A DNA stretch of 12,590 bases from CAYWNK01 sp047639615 (GTDB taxonomy: Bacteria; Planctomycetota; UBA1135; GCA-002686595), in NCBI GenBank assembly GCA_047639615.1, contig JBLIOL010000151.1, positions 1-12,590 on the forward strand, given 5' to 3'. The translations under genes were made by a program, and so were the position numbers. A model generated the notes under the pieces. It was not told the DNA's origin, ran no database searches, and was given only the letters and a program-made list of their open reading frames with translations. Position 1 is the first letter of the stretch, and each line of letters starts with the position of its first letter. Of the stretch, positions 1 to 6,519 are shown piece by piece.

Positions 1-165
1 TTGGCGCCAAAAACTCTACTTAGTCGAACCAACGGGCGCCAAGTGGCGGCATTTGGTGCGGCTCAGTATTGTCGCTGGCGCCCAAGACGAACGCACCGCA
101 AGCGGTGCATGACCGCTCACGGTGCGTGAGTATTGGCGTCCTAGACCGAGCCTAGGACAAGCCGA
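1..165. other. Repeat- and hairpin-rich non-coding stretch at left edge
   Basis: No coding region is supported here. The stretch holds three copies of the palindrome GGCGCC (3-8, 35-40, 77-82), usually next to TTG or CAA, and a related TTGGCGTCC at 133-141. It also holds a 7-bp hairpin at 93-108 (GCACCGC, loop AA, GCGGTGC), a 5-bp hairpin at 116-130 (CTCAC/GTGAG), and an alternative longer-range pairing of 91-98 with 120-127. The word AGTATTG occurs twice (65-71 and 129-135). The stretch lies downstream of the leftward regulator gene, so some of this may be its 3' untranslated region. The neighbour to the left lies outside the window. Confidence 0.5.
138..158 (-). terminator. Possible terminator hairpin after the NtrC-type regulator gene
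   Basis: GTCCTAG (138-144) and CTAGGAC (152-158) form a perfect 7-bp stem with a 7-nt loop. It begins 8 nt past the stop codon of the leftward regulator gene. No U-tract follows on the minus strand (the next bases are GCCAATACTC), so it would be a non-canonical terminator or simply a 3'-end stabilising hairpin. Confidence 0.35.
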
Positions 166-2103
166 TCAAGTGATGCCGAAGCGCTTGAGTTTGCGATAGA
201 GGGTGCTCTTGCCAACCTTCAGGAGACGGGCTGCAGCCAGCTTGTCTCCTTCGCAGTTGTCGAGCGCGCGTAGTAGCGCCTTCATCTCGTAGTGCTCAAG
301 ACTGATGGGGTCCTCTTCGGTGATATCCCAGGGCATCATCTCGCGCCGGGGCGCGTTCATGACAGCCGAGTAGGTACCCGCCGGCAAGTGCCCTTCCGGG
401 CGCGCCACGGGAATCAGCTCGTGGGTAGGAATCGTTGAAGCCAGGTCGCGCAAGGGGCGCGGCAGGTGCGGTACATCGACCGCATCTCCACCAGCTTTTG
501 CGCAGGCCTGTTCGATGCAATCCTCGAGCTCGGAGATGCCGCCCGGCCAGTTGTACTGGGCCAGGGCCACCGCCGCCTGATCGGAGAGACAATCAACGCC
601 GTGACCGGGGCCAAAGCGATCGAGGAACTGCTCCACGAATAGCGGAACGTCCTCCTGCCGCTCGAACAGGCTAGGCACACGGATCTCGCCGCTATGGAAC
701 AGAGCACGTAGGCCCGGATCCAATTGCTCGGCTTCCATCAGAGCATCCGGGTCGTCCACTGTCGTGGCGATCAGGCGCAGCTCAACGCGCTCGGCCTTGC
801 GTGAGCCGCAGCGCTGCAGATAGCCATCCTTGATGACCTTCACGAGTTTCTTCTGGATCGGGAGCGGCATGTCGCCGATCTCGTCCAAGAGCACGGTGCC
901 GTCCTGCGCCAGGAGCAACAGACCCGGGCTATCGGCCAAGGCGCTCGGGGTGGAACCCTTGCGATAGCCGAACAGCTCAAGATCGAGGTCGGTCTCCGAG
1001 AGCGAACCGCAGCGCAGCTGCAGTACGGGTCCCGTGGCCTTGCCCGAGAAGTGCAACACGTTGGCTGCGTGACGCTTGCCCGAACCGCGCGGCCCGTGCA
1101 CCAGGATCGGCGCGTGGCGCTTGACCATGGTCGAGACGCGACTGCGCAGGTCCGAAGAAGCCTGGCCACGGCCTGTAATCGCCTCGGGCGTGTACAGGGA
1201 GTGAGCGGCCTCTAGCAAGGGACCCATCTGCTGGCGCGGGATGCCGGTCTGCTTGGCACGCAGGAGCTCCTCCGCGATGCGGCGTTTGCCCAAGTCGAGC
1301 ACCAGCAGCACCCGCAGGCTGCGCTGACTCTCGTCCGCGCAATGCACCGGCAGCACCGAGGCCACCAAGGAGCGCTTGACGCGGTCCTTGCGAGCCGAGA
1401 TCTCGAAGCGGAAGCCCTCGCGGGCGGCCGTGCGAGCATCGCGGACGAATGCCTCCAGACCCACGCCAGGGGCGATTTGCCCCAGGCTCTGGCCCACGAT
1501 ATTGACGCCGAGCAGCTCGCAGGCACCCCGATCCGCGTGACACACGCGTCCGTTGGTATCCACCAGCACCGCCCCATCAGGGCGACCCGCCGCTAGCTCG
1601 CGAATGAGCAGGGAGGAAGCGCCCTTATCTAGGCTGGAGACCTCCAGATCCGCGATCCGTTGGCGCTGCTCGTCCAGCTTGCGAGCCTCCACCTCCAGAA
1701 TCCGGTTTTGGTCACGCAACTCGTCGAAACGAGATTGGTGACGGTGATGGACCTGCAAGACCCTGGGCAGCAGCGCCAACTGGGCCTTGGCCAAGAAGGT
1801 GTCACAGCCCGCGTCGTACATGCGCTCAGCCACATCCGGAGTGGTCGCCGAGGTGGCGTACATCACCACCGGCACGGCGGCCAACTGCGGAATTGACTTC
1901 AGGCGCCTGCAAACCTCAGCGCCTTCGACGCCTCCGGTCAGCCCTGCTGCAATTACTACAGCCTCAAACAGTCCTGCGCGTGCTTCTACGATCCCCTTGG
2001 CGCCCGTTTCGACGGCCACGATTTCGTAGGCAAGATCCGCTAGGCGGCTCTTGAGCACTAAACGCTCTCCTGGATCCCCCTCGATCAACAGGATGCGAGT
2101 CAT
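166..2103 (-). CDS. NtrC-type transcriptional regulator (receiver-like, PAS, AAA+, Fis HTH) with degenerate motifs
   Basis: The 645-residue protein has the NtrC-family layout. Residues 1-120 are a receiver-like domain, about 125-155 a charged probable coiled coil, about 165-275 a PAS-like domain, about 310-550 an AAA+ domain, and 600-645 a Fis-type helix-turn-helix ending in STLYRKLKRFGI. Walker A is GPRGSGK (337-343) and Walker B is VLLDE (404-408). Several key positions are unusual. The receiver has Ala where the phosphorylated Asp normally sits (VVIAAGLTGG, 49-58), although the Lys near 106 is kept. The GAFTGA loop that contacts sigma-54 reads GSTPSA (383-388). One of the two usual finger arginines is replaced (LRALFHSG, 465-472). 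The sensor II arginine is replaced in WPGGISEL (519-526). The start is supported by GGGAG six bases before the ATG. It may act as a DNA-binding regulator that does not activate sigma-54 in the classical way. Target genes are unknown. It is divergent from the methyltransferase gene. Confidence 0.9.
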   Translation of the reverse strand: MTRILLIEGDPGERLVLKSRLADLAYEIVAVETGAKGIVEARAGLFEAVVIAAGLTGGVEGAEVCRRLKSIPQLAAVPVVMYATSATTPDVAERMYDAGCDTFLAKAQLALLPRVLQVHHRHQSRFDELRDQNRILEVEARKLDEQRQRIADLEVSSLDKGASSLLIRELAAGRPDGAVLVDTNGRVCHADRGACELLGVNIVGQSLGQIAPGVGLEAFVRDARTAAREGFRFEISARKDRVKRSLVASVLPVHCADESQRSLRVLLVLDLGKRRIAEELLRAKQTGIPRQQMGPLLEAAHSLYTPEAITGRGQASSDLRSRVSTMVKRHAPILVHGPRGSGKRHAANVLHFSGKATGPVLQLRCGSLSETDLDLELFGYRKGSTPSALADSPGLLLLAQDGTVLLDEIGDMPLPIQKKLVKVIKDGYLQRCGSRKAERVELRLIATTVDDPDALMEAEQLDPGLRALFHSGEIRVPSLFERQEDVPLFVEQFLDRFGPGHGVDCLSDQAAVALAQYNWPGGISELEDCIEQACAKAGGDAVDVPHLPRPLRDLASTIPTHELIPVARPEGHLPAGTYSAVMNAPRREMMPWDITEEDPISLEHYEMKALLRALDNCEGDKLAAARLLKVGKSTLYRKLKRFGIT

Positions 2104-2249
2104 GATGAACTCCCTATGTAACTAGTTGTATGAACGATCCCGAGCGAGTCGCACCAAAACGGCAGAAGCTGCCCTCCCTTCGACTTGCTCGAGTGAAGCG
2201 ACAAGCTACGCTTCGCTTCCCACAAATGGAAAAGTGAAACCCGCTCCCC
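2104..2249. promoter_or_regulatory. Divergent intergenic region between regulator and methyltransferase
   Basis: These 146 bp separate two divergent genes and must hold the promoter(s) for both unless either is leaderless. On the minus side a strong Shine-Dalgarno, GGGAG (plus-strand 2110-2114), precedes the regulator ATG by 6 nt. On the plus side only a weak purine run (GGAAAAG) lies well upstream of the methyltransferase ATG. I see no convincing -35/-10 pair and no sigma-54 GG-N10-GC element. Confidence 0.5.
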
Positions 2250-3548
2250 ATGACTTCTGCTGAGTTGTTCACCCCGCGCGTCGCCGAGGCGCTCGCGGAA
2301 CTGACGCCTGACTTGCCCCTCTTGGGCGTGCACGGGCGCTTGCGTCGTGCACTCGGTGATGAGCTCGGGCGTCAGGCTGCAGAGCTCTATGAGTTGCGCA
2401 AGCGAGCTGTACGCAAGCTCGGCTCCGAAAGCGTGCCCTTTCTGACACGCAAGGGTTTGGAGCAAGCGACGGCGCCAACGCTAGCCGCGAACCGCGCGCG
2501 GCGCATGGCCTCACGAGCCTCCCAGATCTGGGACGCAACATCTGGAATCGGGCTCGACAGCCTCGCTCTGGCCCGCCTAGGGGTGCTTGCAGTGGCCTCC
2601 GACCTCGATCCACACACCGCAGCCTGCGCCCAGGCCAACCTGCGCGCAGCCGGTTTCGGTGCGCCCGTGATCCGTGCTGACGCGGGCAGAGCCCCCTTCC
2701 GCCACTCCGGCAAGCGCCCTGATGGCGTATTGATCGACCCCGACCGACGCGTCTCTGGTGCTCGCAGCCTAGACCCCGAGCGCTGGTCGCCCAGCCTCTC
2801 GAGCGCCCTGGCCGTGGCCGGTCAGCTCGGAGCCGGCTGCCTCAAACTCGCCCCGGCCCTGGACCCAGCCCTGACCGACGCCGTTCCAAACTGCCGCGCG
2901 GAGTGGACCAGCCTCGGCGGAGCTCTAGCCGAGGTCAGCCTCTGGCTCGGAGCCTGGGCCACGGGCCCCGCGGGCCGGGCTGCCCTACTTCTAGGTCGCG
3001 ACGGCAGCGCCCAGCGCCTGCACGGTCAACCCCGCTCGGTGCAGCCCCTCAGCCCCGACGAGGCCCCCCAAGCGGCCTGGCTAGCCGAGCCCGACCCCGC
3101 TGTTATCCGCTCAGGCCTGCTAGGCGCTCTGGCCATAGCCCTCCGAATGCAGCCCCTTGGCCCCCAATTGGCCTACCTAGGCGGTCCTGAGGCCCCTCCT
3201 GGCCCCTTCCTGAGGGCTTGGAAGGTGCTAGGGACCTCGCCGCTAGACCGTAAGAAGGTGCGTCGCATGCTCGCTGAGCACGGAATCGGTCCCCTACACG
3301 TGCGCAAACGGGGTCACCCCGACACTGCTGAGGCCCTGGCCAAGCGTTTTGCGGGCCCAGGCGAGGCCCTCGGCCACCTAGCGGTGGCCCGTCTAGAGCG
3401 TGGCCATCTGGCTCTCTTGCTCGAGCCCGGAGATGGGCATCGTCCGATCCCTCCGGCGCTGGGTGGGCCTCGAATGGAGGCCCCCACGGCCGGCAGGGGT
3501 GATTTGGTGGGCGATGAGGGATTCGAACCCCCGACTTTCTCGGTGTAA
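2250..3548 (+). CDS. Class I SAM-dependent methyltransferase with THUMP-like C-terminal domain
   Basis: The 432-codon frame has a Rossmann methyltransferase core. Motif I is WDATSGIGLDSLALA (94-108), the acidic end of strand 2 is SDLDPHTAACAQANL (117-131), and the motif IV region is DGVLIDPDRR (158-167), resembling the D-P-x-R-R motif of this family. The C-terminal third has the basic segment RKKVRRML followed by VRKRGHPDTAEALAKRF and ends in a hydrophobic strand LALLLEP (387-393), matching the THUMP-like domain found after such cores. An RNA substrate is likely from the fold, but the target is unknown. The residues after about 394 look unrelated to the family. The frame crosses a hairpin (3465-3483), and its last 14 residues are encoded by the antisense strand of a tRNA-Val gene, ending with the familiar tRNA-antisense peptide GDEGFEPPTFSV. 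A TGA in the +2 frame lies at 3500-3502, just before the tRNA, so a small indel or natural stop loss could explain the tail. No strong Shine-Dalgarno precedes the ATG. Confidence 0.85.
   Translation: MTSAELFTPRVAEALAELTPDLPLLGVHGRLRRALGDELGRQAAELYELRKRAVRKLGSESVPFLTRKGLEQATAPTLAANRARRMASRASQIWDATSGIGLDSLALARLGVLAVASDLDPHTAACAQANLRAAGFGAPVIRADAGRAPFRHSGKRPDGVLIDPDRRVSGARSLDPERWSPSLSSALAVAGQLGAGCLKLAPALDPALTDAVPNCRAEWTSLGGALAEVSLWLGAWATGPAGRAALLLGRDGSAQRLHGQPRSVQPLSPDEAPQAAWLAEPDPAVIRSGLLGALAIALRMQPLGPQLAYLGGPEAPPGPFLRAWKVLGTSPLDRKKVRRMLAEHGIGPLHVRKRGHPDTAEALAKRFAGPGEALGHLAVARLERGHLALLLEPGDGHRPIPPALGGPRMEAPTAGRGDLVGDEGFEPPTFSV
3465..3483. terminator. Hairpin between methyltransferase domain end and tRNA-Val 3' end
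   Basis: GGGCCTC (3465-3471) and GAGGCCC (3477-3483) form a perfect 7-bp stem with the 5-nt loop GAATG. It lies 21 nt beyond the tRNA 3' end on the minus strand and shortly after the end of the conserved methyltransferase domain on the plus strand. It could terminate or help process the tRNA transcript, the methyltransferase transcript, or both. Neither side has a U-tract, and on the plus strand it sits inside the open reading frame. Confidence 0.35.
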
Positions 3549-3581
3549 ACGAGACACTCTAGCCAGCTGAGTTAATCGCCC
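3505..3581 (-). tRNA. tRNA-Val (anticodon UAC)
   Basis: The minus strand folds into a full 77-nt cloverleaf. The acceptor stem is GGGCGAT/ATCGCCC, the D stem ACTC/GAGT, and the anticodon stem TCTCG/CGAGA with loop TTTACAC, giving anticodon TAC (Val). The T stem is GGGGG/CCCTC around the loop TTCGAAT. The discriminator is A, and the CCA end is encoded in the DNA (3505-3507). The gene is transcribed leftward. Its 3' part overlaps the antisense end of the methyltransferase reading frame by 44 bp, so the two genes converge. The pair 10-25 is A-U rather than the usual G-C, which is tolerated. Confidence 0.97.
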
Positions 3582-3706
3582 TTCGTGAACAAGGCGCCCC
3601 AGGATTCCCCTGAGGACGTTTTTGCTACGGGTGGAGACAGTATCCTGCCGAGTTCCCTACGGCTACCCAGCCGCCTCTATTCCTTCACCCTAGTTCGACC
3701 CATCCC
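3582..3706. promoter_or_regulatory. Divergent promoter region for tRNA-Val and ugd
   Basis: This 125-bp spacer lies between the 5' end of the leftward tRNA and the ATG of the rightward UDP-glucose dehydrogenase gene, so it must carry both promoters. A TATCCT at 3639-3644 could be a plus-strand -10, but no good -35 stands 16-18 bp upstream. No Shine-Dalgarno-like purine run occurs in the 30 bases before the ugd ATG, which are pyrimidine-rich. Confidence 0.4.
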
Positions 3707-5008
3707 ATGCGTATCGCTGTCATCGGCACCGGATATGTCGGCCTCGTGGCCGGCACTTGCTTCGCCGAGAGCGGAAACACCGTCACCTGCATCGATATCG
3801 ATGCGGACAAGGTCCAAAAGCTCCACGAGGGCGTCGTGCCTATCTACGAGCCCGGCCTCGAGGAGCTCCTCAAGCGCAACGTGCGTGACGGACGCCTCAA
3901 GTTCACCACCGACTACGCGCAGGGCATGAAGGACGCACAGATCGCCTTCATCGCCGTGGGTACGCCCCCCGGAGACGACGGCTCAGCTGACGTGCGCTAC
4001 GTGCTGGCCGCCGCCAAATCCATCGCCGAGAACATGACCGGCTACACGGTCATCGTCGACAAGTCGACCGTGCCCGTGGGCACCGCGGTCAAGGTCGTCG
4101 AGGCCATGACCGGCAACACGCAGCACGAGTTCGACGTGGTTTCGAACCCCGAGTTCCTGAAGGAGGGCGCCGCCATCGACGACTTCCTGAAGCCCAACCG
4201 GGTCGTCATCGGCTCCAACTCCGAGCGCGCCGCGCGCATCATGGATGAGCTCTACGAGCCCTTCGTGCGCACCGGCAATCCGATCATCCACATGGACGTG
4301 GCCTCCGCGGAGCTGACCAAGTACGCCGCCAACGCCATGCTCGCCACACGCATCTCGTTCATGAACGAGATCGCCAACGTGTGCGCCTTGGTGGGCGCTG
4401 ACGTCAACCAAGTGCGCCGCGGCATCGGTTCGGATGAGCGCATCGGTTCGCGCTTCCTCTTCGCCGGAGTGGGCTATGGCGGCTCCTGCTTCCCCAAGGA
4501 CGTCAAGGCCATCATCAGCACCGCCGCCGAAAACGGCTACCCCTTCCGCATCATGGAAGCGGTCGAGGAAGTCAACGAACACCAGAAGCGCCACCTCTCG
4601 CGTCAGATCTTCTCGGAGTTTGGCGAGGACCTAAAAGGCCGCGTGTTCGCGCTCTGGGGCCTAGCATTCAAGCCCAACACCGACGACATGCGTGAGGCTC
4701 CGGTGCTCGCACTGGTCGACGACTTGGTCGCCGCCGGTGCCGAGGTTCGTGTGCACGACCCCGAGGCCATGGACGAGGCCAAGGAGCACTACCTCAAGGA
4801 CCGCGTCACCTACTGCCGCACGCCCATGGAAGCCATCCCCGGCGCGGACGCGCTGGTGCTGGTCACCGAGTGGAACGAGTTCCGCCGCCCCGACTTCGAT
4901 GTGATCAAGAGCCAGCTCAAGCAGCCGGTAATCTTCGACGGCCGCAACATCTGGCCGCCCGCCTCTATGAAAGAGATGGGCTTCACCTACTACTGCGTCG
5001 GACGCTAG
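3707..5008 (+). CDS. ugd: UDP-glucose 6-dehydrogenase
   Basis: The enzyme oxidises UDP-glucose to UDP-glucuronate with two NAD+ in the cytoplasm, supplying precursors for capsule, exopolysaccharide or modified lipid A. The 433-residue length is typical of bacterial members. The N-terminal NAD-binding site is IAVIGTGYVGL (3-13) with the acidic CIDID (28-32). Other family signatures are FIAVGTPPGDDGSAD (81-95), DKSTVPVGT (118-126), NPEFLKEG (147-154) and the central helix ELTKYAANA (202-210) with Lys205 and Asn209. The catalytic segment GVGYGGSCFPKD (254-265) has nucleophile Cys261. The C-terminal UDP-binding domain contains WGLAFKPNTDDMREAP. The start is fixed by the beginning of the Rossmann strand immediately after Met. 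The gene appears monocistronic, since a strong hairpin follows 44 nt after the stop. No glycosyltransferase genes lie beside it, so the polysaccharide it serves cannot be told from this window. Confidence 0.97.
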   Translation: MRIAVIGTGYVGLVAGTCFAESGNTVTCIDIDADKVQKLHEGVVPIYEPGLEELLKRNVRDGRLKFTTDYAQGMKDAQIAFIAVGTPPGDDGSADVRYVLAAAKSIAENMTGYTVIVDKSTVPVGTAVKVVEAMTGNTQHEFDVVSNPEFLKEGAAIDDFLKPNRVVIGSNSERAARIMDELYEPFVRTGNPIIHMDVASAELTKYAANAMLATRISFMNEIANVCALVGADVNQVRRGIGSDERIGSRFLFAGVGYGGSCFPKDVKAIISTAAENGYPFRIMEAVEEVNEHQKRHLSRQIFSEFGEDLKGRVFALWGLAFKPNTDDMREAPVLALVDDLVAAGAEVRVHDPEAMDEAKEHYLKDRVTYCRTPMEAIPGADALVLVTEWNEFRRPDFDVIKSQLKQPVIFDGRNIWPPASMKEMGFTYYCVGR

Positions 5009-5051
5009 TTCCAGCCCGCGGCCACCCGCCGACAACCCGATGTAATAAAGA

Positions 5052-5087
5052 TCGAGGCGGCTCATCCGAAAGGATGAGCCGCCTCGA
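5052..5087. terminator. Strong 16-bp hairpin after ugd
   Basis: The arms 5052-5067 and 5072-5087 are perfectly complementary over 16 bp (TCGAGGCGGCTCATCC and its complement), closed by the stable tetraloop GAAA. It lies 44 nt after the ugd stop. In the plus direction no U-run follows. In the minus direction the bases after the stem read ATCTTTATTACA, which is U-rich. It could therefore act as a bidirectional terminator between convergent units, or as a 3'-end stabiliser for ugd mRNA. Confidence 0.7.
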
Positions 5088-5263
5088 CTGATGTCGCGGT
5101 CGTACTGGCTTTCGCTCCGTTCAAGCGACCTGCGTCACACATGTGACGGCACCCTGATCGTCCGAACCGGTTCGACTGCAAGTGAAGTGATACCGAACGG
5201 GGCCCGCGGTTGGAACAAAAGACACTGCTGGTATGCAAAAAACTTTGGCGGGCGCTGCGCCAG
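5088..5263. other. Intergenic region between convergent genes
   Basis: No gene is supported. The stretch contains a 7-bp inverted repeat, CGTCACA-CA-TGTGACG (5133-5148), and a perfect 12-bp palindrome, CGAACCGGTTCG (5163-5174). Both genes read toward this spacer, so promoter-linked operators are not expected; the repeats are recorded as seen. The right end carries the terminator of the leftward unit. Confidence 0.4.
5237..5262 (-). terminator. Intrinsic terminator of the sigma factor/exported protein unit
   Basis: On the minus strand, one base after the TGA stop of the 5264-5884 gene, TGGCG pairs with CGCCA around a 7-nt loop. AAG and a run of six T (plus-strand 5237-5242) follow. A short GC-rich stem plus U6 is the classical Rho-independent layout. 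The stem is only 5 bp, so efficiency is uncertain. Confidence 0.55.
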
Positions 5264-5884
5264 TCATGCGTGACGATCGACACAACGATGCAACCAATCG
5301 CGCGCGTAGGTGCGCCAACGCAGCGTCACTGCACACGCTTCGAACGCTCGCCACTCTTCCCGCGCCTGGGCATGACGACCTTGCTCGCACAGGCCGCGAA
5401 TCCACCATGCACGGGCCTCGTCACGGTCTTCTGGGCGCCCAGAGGCGCATAAGAACACCTCACGGTACGTAGCTTGTGCATTCATGAGCTGCTGCGCGCG
5501 CCGCATTACATGGGCGAGAACCAAGCCCGCGCGCGCTTCGTAGGCAGTGCCTGCAGCGCGCACACGCAAGGCACGCAGACCCGACGAGGCCGCTGCCACA
5601 TGCCCACGCGTGGCACGCAACGCGCCCAGCCGCAGCAAGAAGGGCCGCACAAGCTCGGGTTGATGCGATTCCAACTCAACCAAGCGCGCCTCGAACCGCA
5701 ACGCATTGTCCTCCTGGAATTGCTCACGCAGGGTTGTGAAGGCCCACGTGAGCTCCTTGCTCAGGCTCAAAGCACGCTTTTCCGGCCTCTCCGGAGCACT
5801 CCAACCCGCCGCGCACCACCCAACGAGCACAAGGCACGCCACGACCAAGCGACAACGCTCGCGCCTGCCTAGACCTAGCTGCAC
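5264..5884 (-). CDS. Small exported protein with helical-repeat character, function unknown
   Basis: The gene encodes 206 residues from a GTG start that overlaps the last codons of the upstream sigma factor gene by 10 bp, so translation is probably coupled. The N-terminus has arginines, then a hydrophobic stretch (about 13-27) and small residues before PERPEK (31-36), fitting a Sec signal peptide. The rest is rich in Ala, Arg, Leu and Glu, with helix pairs reminiscent of TPR units, for example AYEARAGLVLAHVMRRAQ and DEARAWWIRGLCEQGRHAQA. I do not recognise a specific family. It could be a periplasmic partner or output of the sigma factor, but it has no anti-sigma signature: it lacks a cytoplasmic zinc-binding N-terminus and a central membrane helix. 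A terminator follows immediately. Confidence 0.7.
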   Translation of the reverse strand: MQLGLGRRERCRLVVACLVLVGWCAAGWSAPERPEKRALSLSKELTWAFTTLREQFQEDNALRFEARLVELESHQPELVRPFLLRLGALRATRGHVAAASSGLRALRVRAAGTAYEARAGLVLAHVMRRAQQLMNAQATYREVFLCASGRPEDRDEARAWWIRGLCEQGRHAQAREEWRAFEACAVTLRWRTYARDWLHRCVDRHA

Positions 5885-6519
5885 GCTTGAATGCGCTGCT
5901 CTACAGCCCGCAGCCTAATGGCCACACGATGTGCCATCGACGCTTCGATACAACGCCGCAAGCGCTGCCGAGCGCGGAATAGACGCACCTTGATCACACC
6001 CGGGTTGAGCGCCAATGCACTCGCCGCACTACGCGTCGACCCGCCGGATGCGTAGTAGGAAGTGAGCACGAGTTGGTCGTGGTCAGACAAATGCGTCATC
6101 GCAAGCTCGAGGTGTTCAAGCATGCAATCCAGCTCCACCTTGCGCTCATGCACTAACACGGGCTGGCGCTTCTCGCTCCAGCCCGGCTCGGATTCACGCC
6201 CGGGCATTTGCTGGAAGAGGAGGTCCTCATGCCCGACGGTCGGCCTACGCAGCCGTCGCCGGCCCTGATCACGCAGCACGTTGGCAGCGATCGACAGCGT
6301 CCACGAACGCAGCCGCTCGGAGTCCACCCCGCTGTGCCGGTAGCGGGCGGCGCGCATGAGCGTCTCCTGCAGTACGTCCTGAACATCATGGGCACACAAG
6401 CAGCGCGCGCTGAGATAACGCTGCAAGGGTTTCACGAGAGCTTCGAGACCACGCCAGTCGTAGCTAGGCGATTGCGGGGCGGGGCTAGGAGCGGGGGCAG
6501 CGGCGAGGGCGACACTCAT
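5875..6519 (-). CDS. ECF-type RNA polymerase sigma factor
   Basis: The protein has 214 residues from the ATG at 6519. Region 2 spans about 28-88 (LVKPLQRYLSARCL, then DVQDVLQETLMRAARY and the promoter-melting helix RLRSWTLSIAANVLRDQGRRR). A variable linker follows. Region 4 spans about 138-192 (THLSDHDQLVLTSYYASGGSTRSAASAL, then PGVIKVRLFRARQRLRRCI), the usual sigma-70 -35 recognition helix-turn-helix. The N-terminal 20 residues are Ala/Pro-rich and low-complexity. A longer in-frame extension up to 6705 exists but is Arg/Gly-rich and crosses a strong hairpin. The chosen start has CGGAG seven bases upstream. The gene overlaps the next one, which encodes an exported protein, and no anti-sigma factor gene is adjacent. 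The genes it controls are unknown. Confidence 0.9.
   Translation of the reverse strand: MSVALAAAPAPSPAPQSPSYDWRGLEALVKPLQRYLSARCLCAHDVQDVLQETLMRAARYRHSGVDSERLRSWTLSIAANVLRDQGRRRLRRPTVGHEDLLFQQMPGRESEPGWSEKRQPVLVHERKVELDCMLEHLELAMTHLSDHDQLVLTSYYASGGSTRSAASALALNPGVIKVRLFRARQRLRRCIEASMAHRVAIRLRAVEQRIQACS

Noticed and set aside
3508..3548. A functional C-terminal peptide domain in the methyltransferase tail
   Set aside because: These codons are exactly the complement of tRNA-Val, so their sequence is fixed by the tRNA and not by protein function.
3983..4594. 203-codon minus-strand open frame opposite ugd
   Set aside because: It is rich in His, Gly, Val and Asp, shows no family motif, and is explained by codon bias of the certain ugd gene on the other strand.
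5133..5174. CRP-like or other operator at CGTCACA-CA-TGTGACG and CGAACCGGTTCG
   Set aside because: The half-site orientation and 2-bp spacing do not fit a CRP site, and the spacer lies between convergent genes where no promoter is needed. Kept only as observed inverted repeats.
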